This document shows, piece by piece, positions 48,406-60,267 of a stretch of DNA of 64,000 bases. Under the pieces are notes generated by a model that did no database searches, was not told the DNA's origin, and saw only the letters and a program-made list of their open reading frames with translations. Origin of the DNA: Paramacrobiotus metropolitanus (taxonomy: Eukaryota; Tardigrada; Eutardigrada; Parachela; Macrobiotidae); NCBI RefSeq assembly GCF_019649055.1, contig NW_026570277.1, positions 186,001 to 250,000 of the forward strand, written 5' to 3'. The translations under genes and the position numbers were made by a program. Within the stretch, counting starts at the first letter, position 1; each line of letters opens with the position of its first letter.

Positions 48406-49624
48406 GTAAGTGACCACGGACATTCATATACATATATTATTAATAATGCCAACAACATTACACAATAAAGAATATACATCCCCATTTTCTCTCCTCGATA
48501 ACATATACATATAATTATAACCTCGTTGAAGCATACACATTCCGCAAAAACGCTGGTTATAAGTAACTGATGTAAGACAGTCCAAAACAACTACGTAAAT
48601 TGACCACTGGCTTAACGTTAATAACAAATCAACTTATAACGGTACCAGTACTAGCTGTATGTTTAGTGTTACTACTTAGTACTTACCAATAGAAAGCTAT
48701 TATTGTAAGTGCTCATGATTTTATTTAATTTTTAAGTAACATAATTGTTTATTTATTCATAAAGTTGACAACTGTAACGCTAGTTAAACATACCTGCCAT
48801 TACCTGGTTACACTCCCTCCGTGTTACTGACGACAAACGGTTTCGTACCGGAAGAGCAACCATATTGTTAATTTGTTGTAAACTATTATAAAAACGCTAC
48901 GGATCATTTTTGAAGAGAAAAGGGCAGTTATAACTCATAAGTAAAGCCGCGCTTTTGTAACACTTTACATGTAGTGTTGCGAAGTATAGATAAACACAAA
49001 GAGCCACAGACCCAATTTTAGACTGCAATGGTACTTATGGTAGCGGACCGCGTTTGAGCAATTTTTGTCATTGCCCACACTTTGCTAGACCTAGCAGGGT
49101 GGTTAGCGATGTTTTAACATTTTTTGAACTTTTAAGCGTACATTGGTGCCGGCTTAGTTTAGTTATTTCATATGGGTGCATGAGAACCTTCACTGTTATT
49201 ACAAAAAAACCGGCGCCCTTTCTGCACGAGCTTTGGAACTTGTCTGGCGTTCATGATTGCTTGCTAGCTACGTGAACTTAATTAGAACGGCCTGCAGCAT
49301 GACATTTTGTACAGACTGTATGCATTTGCAAATGAAAGAGAGAGCGAGCTAAAATGATTTGCGTGTTCTGTTTCTCTCGCGACAGAACGGCTGTCTGTGC
49401 CCGCCCGTGCGATGTAGAGAAATTGAGATAAACATACAAGACGCGATTCATCCCTCTCTCAGTTATCACGTTTTCCCATCATATGTATCGATTATTAATG
49501 GCTGATGTTGTTTTGATTTTTTGCTGTTAGTCATTGCTTGGGCATAGATAAGGGATACGTACGCGGCAGTCATGCAGCAGATACTAACGGCCTGCTTATA
49601 TTTGACGCTTGTTAATGTGCGAGC

Positions 49625-51241
49625 TTGTTAATGTGCCTTGGCCCGCTACTGTACTGTCTCGCAACCATCCGACCACATAAATACCTAAAGTCGAAGCTCA
49701 AGGAAAGTTTCCTGGACGATGATGCACTGGGCGGCGATCCGGACGACGTGTTTGACGATCTTTGTTCACTACAGGCAGCCCTGGAACAACGTGGGCTCAT
49801 GTTAAATATCGGGAAATGTGAACTGGTGGTTATTGGTGGTACTGAAGAAGAACGCCATACTGTTTATAACGCCTTTCTCAACTCCTTCCTAGACCTGCAA
49901 TGTCCACAGCTGAAGGATCTGCATTACCTCGGGGCAGCATTACATGATGATGCGATTGCGGGAGCACTCACCAGTGCCACCGAGGTAATTGCTCGAATGA
50001 CCGAACGGTTGGTTCTGATACCGGCACACCAGGCTTTATATCTACTACGGTGCAGCATGGGACCGGTGAGACTGAACTACAAACTGCGCACCAGCCGATG
50101 TTATCTACAGAAAGCACATCTAAACCAATTCGACGACATGATCCGTCAATGCTTAGCTACCATAACTAACGTTAACATCACCGAAGACATGTGGATACAA
50201 GCATCCCTTCCGGTTGCAAAAGGCGGTCTCGGAATAAGAAGTCTGGAGAAGCTTGCACTTCCGGCTTTCCTGGCCTCGGCTTACTCTGTGGCTACATTAA
50301 CTTCAGAGATCGTTGATTTTCATCCGGAGACGTACTGCCTGGATGCCGCTGCAGAGTGGCAAGAAACAACCCAAAACGACCTCCCACCCCCTAATGCGAG
50401 AAAACTCCAGAAAGTATGGGATGAACCCATAGTCGAAAGCACCGTGCAACGGGTGCAAACGGCTATCGGGAATTACCTCTCCGGTCAAGCGCGGTTCTTG
50501 GGTGTCAGCACAAAGGAAAATGGAGCGTGGCTGGGAGCACTTCCAGCTGCCTCACTGGGCAATCTCCTCACCGATTCCGCGGTCAGAATCGCAGTGGGCT
50601 TACGCCTGGGAGCACCGGTCATTACCCCACACCGTTGTGTTTGCGGAGATTGGGCGGATGCCCGCGGCTACCACGCCCTCAGCTGCAAGAAAAGCCGTGG
50701 AAGAATTCCTACCCATAAATGTCTGAACGCTATTTGGAAGCGCAGTCTCGCCTCCGCCGGCTTCGAAAGCGAATTGGAGCCACTAGGTATCTGCCCAACA
50801 AATAACAAGCGCCCTGACGGCGTTACGCTGACACCATGGGAAAGAGGGCGAATGTTGGCATGGGATGCCACGTGTGTTAATACCATGGCCATTTCGCATA
50901 TCGTGGCAACGTCTACACGTGCCTGAGCGGCGGCAGCACAGGCCGAGCAAAGCAAGGCGGAAAAATACCGGGACATCACTATAAATTACCTTTTCAGCGC
51001 CTTGGGCTTCGAGACGGTTGGACCGCCCGGACCAGAAGCAACCCGCATGATGACAGTAGTTGGACAGAAGATTCAAGAGGAAACCGGCGAAAAGCGGGCC
51101 ACAGAATTCCTGCGCCAGCGGATCAGCATCGAAATCCAACGAGGCAATGCGGCATCTATCCTGGGAACGGCACCGATGGGAGCAAATTTAGATCAAATGT
51201 TCTCTGTGATTAGGCCGCATGAGTCAGTTGATGCTGTGTAA
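49625..51241 (+). pseudogene. 5'-truncated non-LTR reverse transcriptase with endonuclease-like C terminus, left copy
   Basis: The frame begins within the RT palm (CLGPLLYCLA, then FLDDDALGG standing for the usual YxDD) and continues through the thumb to a Cys/His motif (CVCGDW...HALSC) and a KRPDGVTLTPW...LAWDATC segment, which resembles the PD-(D/E)xK endonuclease end of RLE-type retrotransposons. 433 codons are open. A TGA at 50924-50926 is followed in the same frame by 105 more conserved codons (QRGNAASILGT). The N-terminal RT half and anything upstream are absent, the usual LINE 5' truncation. Confidence 0.85.
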
Positions 51242-52599
51242 TAAGTGAACTCTCCTGAGGTTGTGTGTAAGAAATATATGTTAAGAAATTTGTTAAAGTG
51301 GATGGATGTGCGAGTACAGCTGACAGCTTTTACATCTAAATCCAGTCGGAGTATAATGTTTGCAGTAGACGTATTCCGGCCCCTGCCGTTAGAGTGCCGG
51401 CTTACCGCCCAGTTCAAGGAATAATTATAATAATTATATGCTCAAGGACTCCACCATGTTGGTTAGGATCACGCTGGGACGCACTACGTGAAATTATTAA
51501 ATGCGTGTTATACTATTTGCGTTCACAATACATCACTATTGTGGAAACTGCGTAAGTAATAAGTGGCTTAATTTGTTTTAGTAGTTATAGCATCTCCTTT
51601 CGCCTTAATACTAACGTTGGAAATTTGTCAGTAAGTTTAACCGGTATATAAGCAGTAAATACACTACATTACGCATTTTTAATATGCTTATAGCAGCAGT
51701 GTAAAATTTGGGTTGTTCACAAGTTAATTAACTTTAAAACGTCTTGCAGCTAATAATTAGTGTGCAATTGCTTGCAAATTTGTACAGGCACCTTGATATA
51801 CTTGTGTCTTGTAGTTTGTGCATTATTAAAGTCACTGTGCAGTGAACTTACCATAAGTGTGGTTTTGTATACGAATAATGCTATTAATTCAGAATAATGC
51901 TAAGCATTATACAATCGGATGCAGTTTGTATACTCTTAGCATTATTTCAGGTCTAACAATTGATATAACTGCTAAGCATTACACGTACAAACTGCTGGAA
52001 TTTGAATATGGCTAAGCATTATACGAATTATACGATTTCGGAATATTGCTAAAAGTTATACAAAATTTTTTTGATTTGAAAACGCTGGAAAGCGCTATGC
52101 CGACGTACACGAGTGTGATTATATGCACACCCTACCAGCTGCGCAACGATTCGATCTTGATGGATCCAGGTGAATGCTATAAGTAAGAACCGGAGCTTAA
52201 AAATTTTCTTAATCAACAATTTACAATTTCTAAATTAACGAAAATTCCAATAGCCTGGTAAGATATCTCCGTTGGTGAAGACTGGCGGCTATAGTGCGAT
52301 AATAATAATTATTAATTCTCGTTCTCTGCAAGGCTGTCTTTTAAACTGATTATAGTTATAAGCCAGACCCTTTGTTTTTATCTGTGAATCAAAAGTTTTC
52401 TGATTTGCATGCTTTGTCATTCTCTTATGCAAAGATATATTGCAGAAAGGCAAGATGCATTAACCTTTAATGGTTTTGCATGCGAACGCTACTTCCTTAG
52501 TTGATGGCAAACGTTGTTGACACTTTACAGAAAAACTGAATGCATACTGGCAACATGTAAAGAATTATATAGTTTACCAAACGCTTCGAAGTTCGGACC

Positions 52600-52740
52600 C
52601 GCATACACATTGTGCCACGGTTTATGCGGCATCTGCCAGGTTTTATCGTTTGCCAGTTGCCAAAGTCTCCAGATTTTATCACATGCCATGCCACTGGCAG
52701 TGCCATTGGCAGGCGCCACTGCCAGGTTTTACACCCTGCC
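52600..52740 (-). repeat. TGGCA-rich dispersed repeat, copy 3 (inner end of left arm)
   Basis: Reverse complement of 58771-58905 and related to 8128-8252. It forms the exact inner edge of the inverted arm. Confidence 0.8.
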
Positions 52741-52814
52741 AGATTAGACCCCTAAAATAAGCATCGGCCGAAATGAATGGCGGCCAAAGTGATCGGTAGC
52801 TCTAAAGATGCACA

Positions 52815-53650
52815 GTTCAGAAACGATTAACTGGACGCCGTCCGACTACGGTCCTTGAAAATTTCTTTGCCAAATTTGGCACCCTGTCACGCATTGGTTT
52901 GTTACTATTTCAAGCCTGAATTTAAAACATCTCCATAAAAATATTGCCGCAAAGTAAAGAAAATCAGCATGTGCAGTCACACAATCGTGCTAAATTTGCT
53001 CTTTTCAGCGATCATGTTTCGGTGGTCATCAAAGGGAACACTGGTCACTCCCTCGCCAGAAAATTAGAAAAATAATTAACTGACCAGTAGCGCAAAAACT
53101 AAATACTAAGCAAGAACGGTGTCAATAAAAGTGGCTTCTTGCATCTCCCTAGCACAAATTCAACTGTGGAGAAAATGTGCAACAAGGACATAAAAATTGA
53201 AATGCTCAGAAATGGTTTCTTAAAGATATGTCGGCATTTGACGCGAATATGACCGGCACGCAAACTGCGGGCGGCTTGTAGTGTTCGTTATGGCCGGTGT
53301 TTCCCTTACTTTTAGTATGTCTGTTGTGTACGGATTGTGCTTGCCGAAGCGTCTACATTGATGATATAAACTTGCAACTGATATTCAAAACGTGCAATTG
53401 ATCAGAGGTCCAGAACCAGTCAATAGAGCACTCAGGGAAACTTCAAGTCAGTACACCAACAGCGTCGATTACTGCAGCCAAAATTATGCCATTTTGACAT
53501 CGTGATGTCCTGGTTGACCTATAATCAGACAAATTCCACAAAAAACCTTCCTTAATCGAATTTTTGTGTTGAGAAATGCCAATTTCAAATCGGTATTGCC
53601 ACTTCTTTCGTTCCCGGCGTTGGTAGGTTAAGCATTTCAAGATACCATAC
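52815..53650. repeat. Direct repeat unit A (partner 55615-57100)
   Basis: Shared in the same order with the partner: ACGCCGTCCG / ACACCGTCCG, GTGGTCATC, ATGTGCAACAAG, a GACCTAT...AAATTCCACAAAAA block and CCGGCGTTGGTAGGTTAAGCA. Identity is about 70% where aligned. Confidence 0.65.
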
Positions 53651-54344
53651 TGTCTTAACATAAAAATGAACGTTGCTTGAATTTAGAGCCAGAAAAATGA
53701 GCTTCTGATAAGCTTCTCTCCCGTCAGCGATAACCGATTTTTTGAATCGTTAACGACAGCTATGTTTTTTACAACTTTTGCAGGTAATGCTCGAGTACTC
53801 AAATGCAAAAAGCCGTTAACCGGCCACAACTGCATGAATCTGTAACCAATGCTGACGCAAACGGCTTCTGCGTATATTCGTCTTTGAGAGGTTAAACGAC
53901 TGTCATCCAGTAGTACTTCTTTAAAATGTTCCGCACTTAAGTTAAATCGGTCGCAATACGCTTGTGAGAAACCGGTATATGTATATTCTTTTGGACATCT
54001 GAGCTGTTCGATGATAGCGTTTGTTGCACCTCTATCTAGAATCACATTGAGTCAATCAGTTTCTACTTTGTGTGCTGACTAAACAATACGCATGTGTTTC
54101 TGCTTCTGTGTCAGCCTAACAGGAAAAAAAATTGAAACGTCGCATTTGACATACCGCCGCATCGCTACCGTCCTTTCCAGAGCGAAATCTTCGTCAGTGC
54201 GCCATGTCCACAGATATAAGCGACAAACCACTCTTCCAAAGTCAAAAGAACCCAGATTGAATGAAGTATACAGTATGCGGTGCCAGTTCTCATTCCGTAT
54301 TCAGTGTGGGGGCGTTTCAGCGAATGCTCTTGATACTCGCTCTA

Positions 54345-54840
54345 TTATGGTTCCATTAGGTTCCATTGGTTCACGGGTACAGAGGCATTGTGCAAGCATG
54401 TCGGCAAGTGAGAGCGACTTGGTTCACTTGTGGTTCCATTAGGTTCCATTGGTTCGATTGGTTCACGGGTACAGAGGCAGTGTGCAAGCATGTCGGCAAG
54501 TGAGAGCGGACTTGGTTCACTTGTGGTTCCATTAGGTTCCATTGGTTCGATTGGTTCACGGGTACAGAGGCAGTGTGCAAGCATGTCGGCAAGTGAGAGC
54601 GGACTTGGTTCACTTGTGGTTCCATGGTGGTTCCATTAGGTTCCACTGGTTTCATTGGTTCACGGGTGCAGAGGCAGTGTGCAAGCATGTCGGCAAGTGA
54701 GAGCGGACTTGGTTCGCTTGTGGTTCCATTAGGTTCAATTTTTTCGATTGGTTCACGGGTACAGAGGCAGTTTGCAAGCATGTCGGCAAGTGAGAGCGGA
54801 CTTGGTTCACTTGTGGTTCCATGGTGGTTCCACGTGGTTC
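54345..54840. repeat. 93-bp minisatellite, about five units
   Basis: Units carry GGTTCCATTAGGTTCCATTG, CGGGTACAGAGGCAGTGTGC and AAGCATGTCGGCAAGTGAGA. 93 is a multiple of three, so both strands show 31-residue-periodic frames. I regard these as non-coding. Confidence 0.85.
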
Positions 54841-55038
54841 AGAACCAAGCCACTAATGTCCTAACTTGGACATTCTTTCGAGAGGAGAGGGAGAGGGAGG
54901 AGAGAGAGAGGAGAGATGTGAAGGAATAATTTTCGATACAGATAAGTTTCACCCCGAAACAGCTATCTCCGGTGACCCTTACGAACCATATGGAAACCCG
55001 GGGCCGGGATACTGATCGATAATGTTTGTTTGCTGCAG

Positions 55039-55174
55039 GTGGACGTTGAAGGCCTGCGAGACCAGGGGTGCGGATCCGTCCGGCGCCGATCGACGCCACA
55101 TGTTGGGTGAAGCGCTGTTTCTCTTACGGTTCCCTCTGCTGACCACCACGCAGCTGGCTGATAGGCCGGCCAAG
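55039..55174 (+). CDS. Isolated exon encoding part of a BTBD-type BACK domain
   Basis: 136 nt between a TTTGCTGCAG acceptor and a GTAAGA donor. It encodes 45 residues with WTLKACETRG, then GEALFLLRFPLLTTTQLAD. The W-x3-AC/EC...LG-x-AL-x-L-x-RFPL pattern is that of the BACK region of BTBD1/2/3/6-like proteins, which serve as Cullin-3 adaptors. No BTB exon precedes it and no following exon was found, so it may be a captured or orphaned exon inside the mobile structure. Confidence 0.55.
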
Positions 55175-55614
55175 GTAAGAAGACACCCAACCGGAATTAT
55201 TCCCCGTCCTTTTGTATAATTTACAAGTAGAACAACTGCACAACTTGTTTAAGCGCATAGCTGGGTAAACAAGCTCTTTCTCTGCTAGAATCCACTACTG
55301 GCGATTTAATCCGGTCGACACCATGCATGCCAATTGGCACGGTAAAAGAGCGAATTTTTTAGCTAGTTCTAACGCTCCTACAATGTGTTTGTTGGTTTTA
55401 TTTCAAAGGAGAAGAGTGAAAATATAGCTAAAAACGTGAAATTTCACAGTCCAGCATTACCACAGAGCTCTAGGAATGACCCAAGGTGGACAAAAATGAC
55501 CAAACTAGGTTTGCGGAGGTCTCGGCCATCTGCCCAAAATCTTCCGGGTCCGATAATTACCCAAAAAATCACACTTTTAGTATCCATAGGACTTCATTTG
55601 AAAATGATCAAGTT

Positions 55615-57100
55615 GTACATATACAGGTGGACACCGTCCGCCCACGGCCATTCTAAAAATCTGCCAGTTTTTGGCACGCATGGGTTTGGTGCTATTCTAT
55701 GTCAAAAGTTCAAAATTCTATATAAAAATACTGAATCAAGATAAAAAATTGCACGTACAATCAAAAAATCCCAATAAATTAACCCTTTTCATTGATCGTA
55801 ATTCAGTGGTCATCGAAGTGACCAGCGGTCACTCAAGGTAAAAAAAACACAAAAAGAACTTATTGGCCAATAGCGCGAAAATTAAAAATACTAGGCGCAG
55901 ACATTTCGTACTAAACATTGTTTTCGGCATTCCCTAAACACTACTTGTACTGTGTTGTGTACCTAGTCTAAAGGAAAAATGTGCAACAAGAAGAAATAAA
56001 AAGGCTCGCAGATTGAGTGCCGTTGTCGATGTCGTTCGGTGCATGACCGGAGTGTGACAGCCAGGCTTACAACCGGGGCCCGGGCCCCCGGTGTTTCTAC
56101 ACTTTTTAATGGTTTGAATAATGCAGTGTCACCTCAGTACTTTGAATTTAAGTGCACTTTACCGTGAGTATACCCTTTAAATAATGTACTATCTCTTAAT
56201 TAATCCATAAGCATTTATATTGCATATGCTGAAACTTCCGGTCCGTACACTTCTGGACCTCCGGTCGGACGAATGTGCTTTCTGGGTTATGGTAGACAGG
56301 TCTTCCGATTGATGTTGCGTCTTAGTAATGAGAAAAGCAGCAGTCATGAGAAGGTTTAACATTATCGTCATATAAAACCATATGCATATTATCCTAAATC
56401 CAGTCTCGAAGTTGTATTAGGAAATGGTATTGTACTTCCTTTACATTACTGCCCACTCAGTGCCCAGCGTCTGGCGTCGGCTCGGGACTGAACACAGGTG
56501 CTGTTACTGCAAGTTGCCAATGACTGCTTTTTCCATGGCAATCATAATCCAACACAGCACACGGATACTACTGTATCTGTACGCATTTTCGTATCAATCA
56601 AGCTGGTCAAAGCAGAATGCTGTTTCTTACTTCGCTTGTTTCCTTAGGAACAACATTTTTCGGTTTGCACAATGCTAAGTGATTTGTCCTTGATTAATTT
56701 CTCTCAGTTTTTTGCAATATGCTGAGTACATCATATCATTTTTGCGGCGTGTCAGCTCTGATAGGTGGTTTTATGCATTTTTTATTTTGCTAACCACTGG
56801 TCATCTTGCTGACCATTTGAACTGCTGGACTAAATAGCGCTCGTCAAGACCTTCTGCTTAAACTAAACTAAGTTCTTGTACGATTTTTTTGTGGATTGTT
56901 ATTTGAGTAAAACTATACAATGCCAATTGGCTCAGTTCCCATGCGTGCCATTTTGGCATCGTGCCGTCCTGTTTGACCTATGGTCAAGAAAATTCCACAA
57001 AAATTACTTTTTCTTAATTGAATTTTTTCGTCGAGGAATGCCAATTTTCAAATTGGTATTCCTATCCCGTCGGGTACCCGGCGTTGGTAGGTTAAGCAGA
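55615..57100. repeat. Direct repeat unit A' (partner 52815-53650)
   Basis: Diverged copy, longer because of about 0.85 kb inserted between roughly 56080 and 56940. A GC palindrome of the GGGGCCCGGGCCCC type sits at 56074-56092. Confidence 0.6.
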
Positions 57101-57195
57101 CCGATTGTTGTTTTTCCTTTCTCGATGTTTTGGATCGCGGATCGACTGACCGATTTCTGCTTCATTGCGGCATTCTAATTTGCCTTCATTGTAGA

Positions 57196-57478
57196 GTGGC
57201 TTATTGCTTGCATCGGAGGCGCTGGAGCTGTATCAGTACAAGTTCGCCACGGTGAAATCGTTGTCCCTGCCCTTTCCCACACAGACTCGCCGAGCGCCTT
57301 CTTCCGCCTCGGCAATACCGTGCTGAAGTCTAAGGAAAAGTGTTTGTGCAGCGCCCCTGCGACCTGTCAATGTGGTATGCCGCGGAGATTGTGGGAGCCA
57401 CATTACAGGAATTTCGCTATACCTCTACTGTGCGTAACGGCGGAGTGGAGGAAGGCAGTGCGGTCGTAAGCTGCACGT
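57196..57478 (+). pseudogene. Fragment of a lineage-specific protein, related in style to 6244-6709
   Basis: After a TTCATTGTAG acceptor the frame gives VRHGEIVVPALSH and SAFFRLGNTVL. Past a one-base shift near 57340 it continues as VQRPCDLSMWYAAEIV and ends at a TGA at 57476-57478. The D-x3-WY-x2-EI block resembles the DHAWKWYSGRV block at 6244-6709. Function unknown. Confidence 0.45.
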
Positions 57479-57589
57479 GACGTCATCACTATCGCATACA
57501 CTGCACCGTAGCTGCCTATGGCAGCATGTGTTATCAGTGTTCCCTTTCTGCAAGTTTCGCTGCTTTTGCCCAAAATTTACCTTATATGT

Positions 57590-57870
57590 ATCAGTTATAT
57601 ATTGGCTATGGCTATGGCTATGGCTATTTTGCTATGGCTATGCTATGCTATGGCTATGGCTATATTCGATATTGGCTATGGCTATTTTGCCGCAGTATAA
57701 CAATAGGGGTCTGAATAGCCCTCAGGCTATTTTGCCGCACACTGCGCCGGAATAGCCAGTTGGCTGTTTTGCCGCACTATGGTGGTCAAAATAGCTTGTT
57801 GGCTATTTTACCGCACACTGCGTTAAAACAGCTCGTTAGCTATTTTGCCGCAAACACTGCGGCAAAATAG
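57590..57870. repeat. GGCTAT microsatellite and GGCTATTTTGCCGC inverted words
   Basis: A hexanucleotide run at 57595-57690, then four to five copies of GGCTATTTTGCCGC-like words at about 45-55-nt spacing, one of them in reverse orientation (GCGGCAAAATAGCC at 57858-57871), so the segment can fold. Confidence 0.75.
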
Positions 57871-58770
57871 CCACTTTGATATTTTTATAACATTTTATTC
57901 AGTGTCTCAGAAGTTAAGATACGCGAGATCTAAAAGGAACGGCGTGACAGAAAAGCATAACGCAGCTGGTGCAGCCTGCGCCTTTATCCATAGCCCATAC
58001 CGTACTCGGATCTCCGTTCGAAATCCTTGGCTGACAGTGACAGCAGAAATTTCTGGACAACGGAACATTCAAAAACAACTTTAAAATTAGCTCTTGACAA
58101 TTTAGTCCTTTTGCGATTGTACATTGTCACTCACGACTCAGTTTTAGAATTCTCAGCAAAATAACACGGCAGTAGGCCAGTAGCACTGTCTGAATGCCAG
58201 ACTTTTTTGTGCCCATGCTTGTGCGCTGCTGTTGCGACACGTTAAATGTGATTTCTCCTCACAAAACAAAATTTCCAACGAACAAACACTTTCAGGAATC
58301 TTTTCGTCAACATTAAAAAATACCCGGTTGAAAATTATGTACTCCAAACTGGAAAAAAACTCTGGAAAGTCTGCGAAAGCAATGCTTTCCAACAGTGTAG
58401 CAGTGCGTTCTGTATGCGACAGTGATGACGTCACCAACAAATTTTCGGTTACTTACTAGTCCTTCTACACTATAGAAAGTACTTGTGTATGCGGGTATGT
58501 ATGCTCACGTTTTCAGCATTGAATTTCGAAACACTGATCAGAGGTTTTTTTATAAAAAAGCATTCTGCGACGATCGACTTTGTGCACGAACCTCTGCTGC
58601 CCAGTGCTTACTTTTAATGCAACTGACGGAAAGGAACAGCCTAAATCCTCACCCCATGATCTTGCCTCCCGTAGTTTTTTATGCTTTCAAGGGGGCGCCT
58701 GTGTATTAGAGTAAAAGCGATCTAAAGCAGTTTTGTGTCGATAAGAAATCGCCATAAGTGTGATTGTTAA
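57871..58770. other. Spacer DNA, nothing recognised
   Basis: AT-rich; several short open frames without recognisable protein content. Confidence 0.4.
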
Positions 58771-58905
58771 GGCAGGGTGTAAAACCTGGCAGTGGCGCCT
58801 GCCAATGGCACTGCCAGTGGCATGGCATGTGATAAAATCTGGAGACTTTGGCAACTGGCAAACGATAAAACCTGGCAGATGCCGCATAAACCGTGGCACA
58901 ATGTG
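58771..58905 (+). repeat. TGGCA-rich dispersed repeat, copy 4 (inner end of right arm)
   Basis: Same unit as at 8128-8252, with GATAAAACCTGGCAGATGCCG shared almost exactly. Confidence 0.8.
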
Positions 58906-60267
58906 TATGCGGGTCCGAACTTCGAAGCGTTTGGTAAACTATATAATTCTTTACATGTTGCCAGTATGCATTCAGTTTTTCTGTAAAGTGTCAACAACGT
59001 TTGCCATCAACTAAGGAAGTAGCGTTCGCATGCAAAACCATTAAAGGTTAATGCATCTTGCCTTTCTGCAATATATCTTTGCATAAGAGAATGACAAAGC
59101 ATGCAAATCAGAAAACTTTTGATTCACAGATAAAAACAAAGGGTCTGGCTTATAACTATAATCAGTTTAAAAGACAGCCTTGCAGAGAACGAGAATTAAT
59201 AATTATTATTATCGCACTATAGCCGCCAGTCTTCACCAACGGAGATATCTTACCAGGCTATTGGAATTTTCGTTAATTTAGAAATTGTAAATTGTTGATT
59301 AAGAAAATTTTAAGCTCCGGTTCTTACTTATAGCATTCACCTGGATCCATCAAGATCGAATCGTTGCGCAGCTGGTAGGGTGTGCATATAATCACACTCG
59401 TGTACGTCGGCATAGCGCTTTCCAGCGTTTTCAAATCAAAAAATTTTGTATAACTTTTAGCAATATTCCGAAATCGTATAATTCGTATAATGCTTAGCCA
59501 TATTCAAATTCCAGCAGTTTGTACGTGTAATGCTTAGCAGTTATATCAATTGTTAGACCTGAAATAATGCTAAGAGTATACAAACTGCATCCGATTGTAT
59601 AATGCTTAGCATTATTCTGAATTAATAGCATTATTCGTATACAAAACCACACTTATGGTAAGTTCACTGCACAGTGACTTTAATAATGCACAAACTACAA
59701 GACACAAGTATATCAAGGTGCCTGTACAAATTTGCAAGCAATTGCACACTAATTATTAGCTGCAAGACGTTTTAAAGTTAATTAACTTGTGAACAACCCA
59801 AATTTTACACTGCTGCTATAAGCATATTAAAAATGCGTAATGTAGTGTATTTACTGCTTATATACCGGTTAAACTTACTGACAAATTTCCAACGTTAGTA
59901 TTAAGGCGAAAGGAGATGCTATAACTACTAAAACAAATTAAGCCACTTATTACTTACGCAGTTTCCACAATAGTGATGTATTGTGAACGCAAATAGTATA
60001 ACACGCATTTAATAATTTCACGTAGTGCGTCCCAGCGTGATCCTAACCAACATGGTGGAGTCCTTGAGCATATAATTATTATAATTATTCCTTGAACTGG
60101 GCGGTAAGCCGGCACTCTAACGGCAGGGGCCGGAATACGTCTACTGCAAACATTATACTCCGACTGGATTTAGATGTAAAAGCTGTCAGCTGTACTCGCA
60201 CATCCATCCACTTTAACAAATTTCTTAACATATATTTCTTACACACAACCTCAGGAGAGTTCACTTA

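Larger units (their letters stand above)
48459..52740 (+). repeat. Left arm of the giant inverted repeat (4282 bp)
   Basis: Reverse-complement match to 58771-63050. The outer edge is TACACAATAAAG, the inner edge ACACCCTGCC. I found three differences between the arms: a substitution at 49275, a C-run (5 here, 4 there) at 50387-50391 and an A-run (5 versus 4) at 52199-52203. Contents: unassigned 1.1 kb, RT remnant 49625-51241, AT-rich DNA, and a TGGCA-rich repeat at 52600-52740. Confidence 0.95.
52741..58770. other. 6.03-kb spacer between the inverted arms
   Basis: Contains a diverged direct duplication (52815-53650 versus 55615-57100), a 93-bp minisatellite, a purine-rich tract (54883-54920), an isolated BACK-domain exon, a fragment of a lineage-specific protein, and GGCTAT repeats. 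No transposase was recognised. Confidence 0.7.

Noticed and set aside
54345-54929. 31-residue repeat proteins on both strands
   Set aside because: The 93-bp minisatellite keeps both strands open; both cannot be genes and neither has flanking exons.
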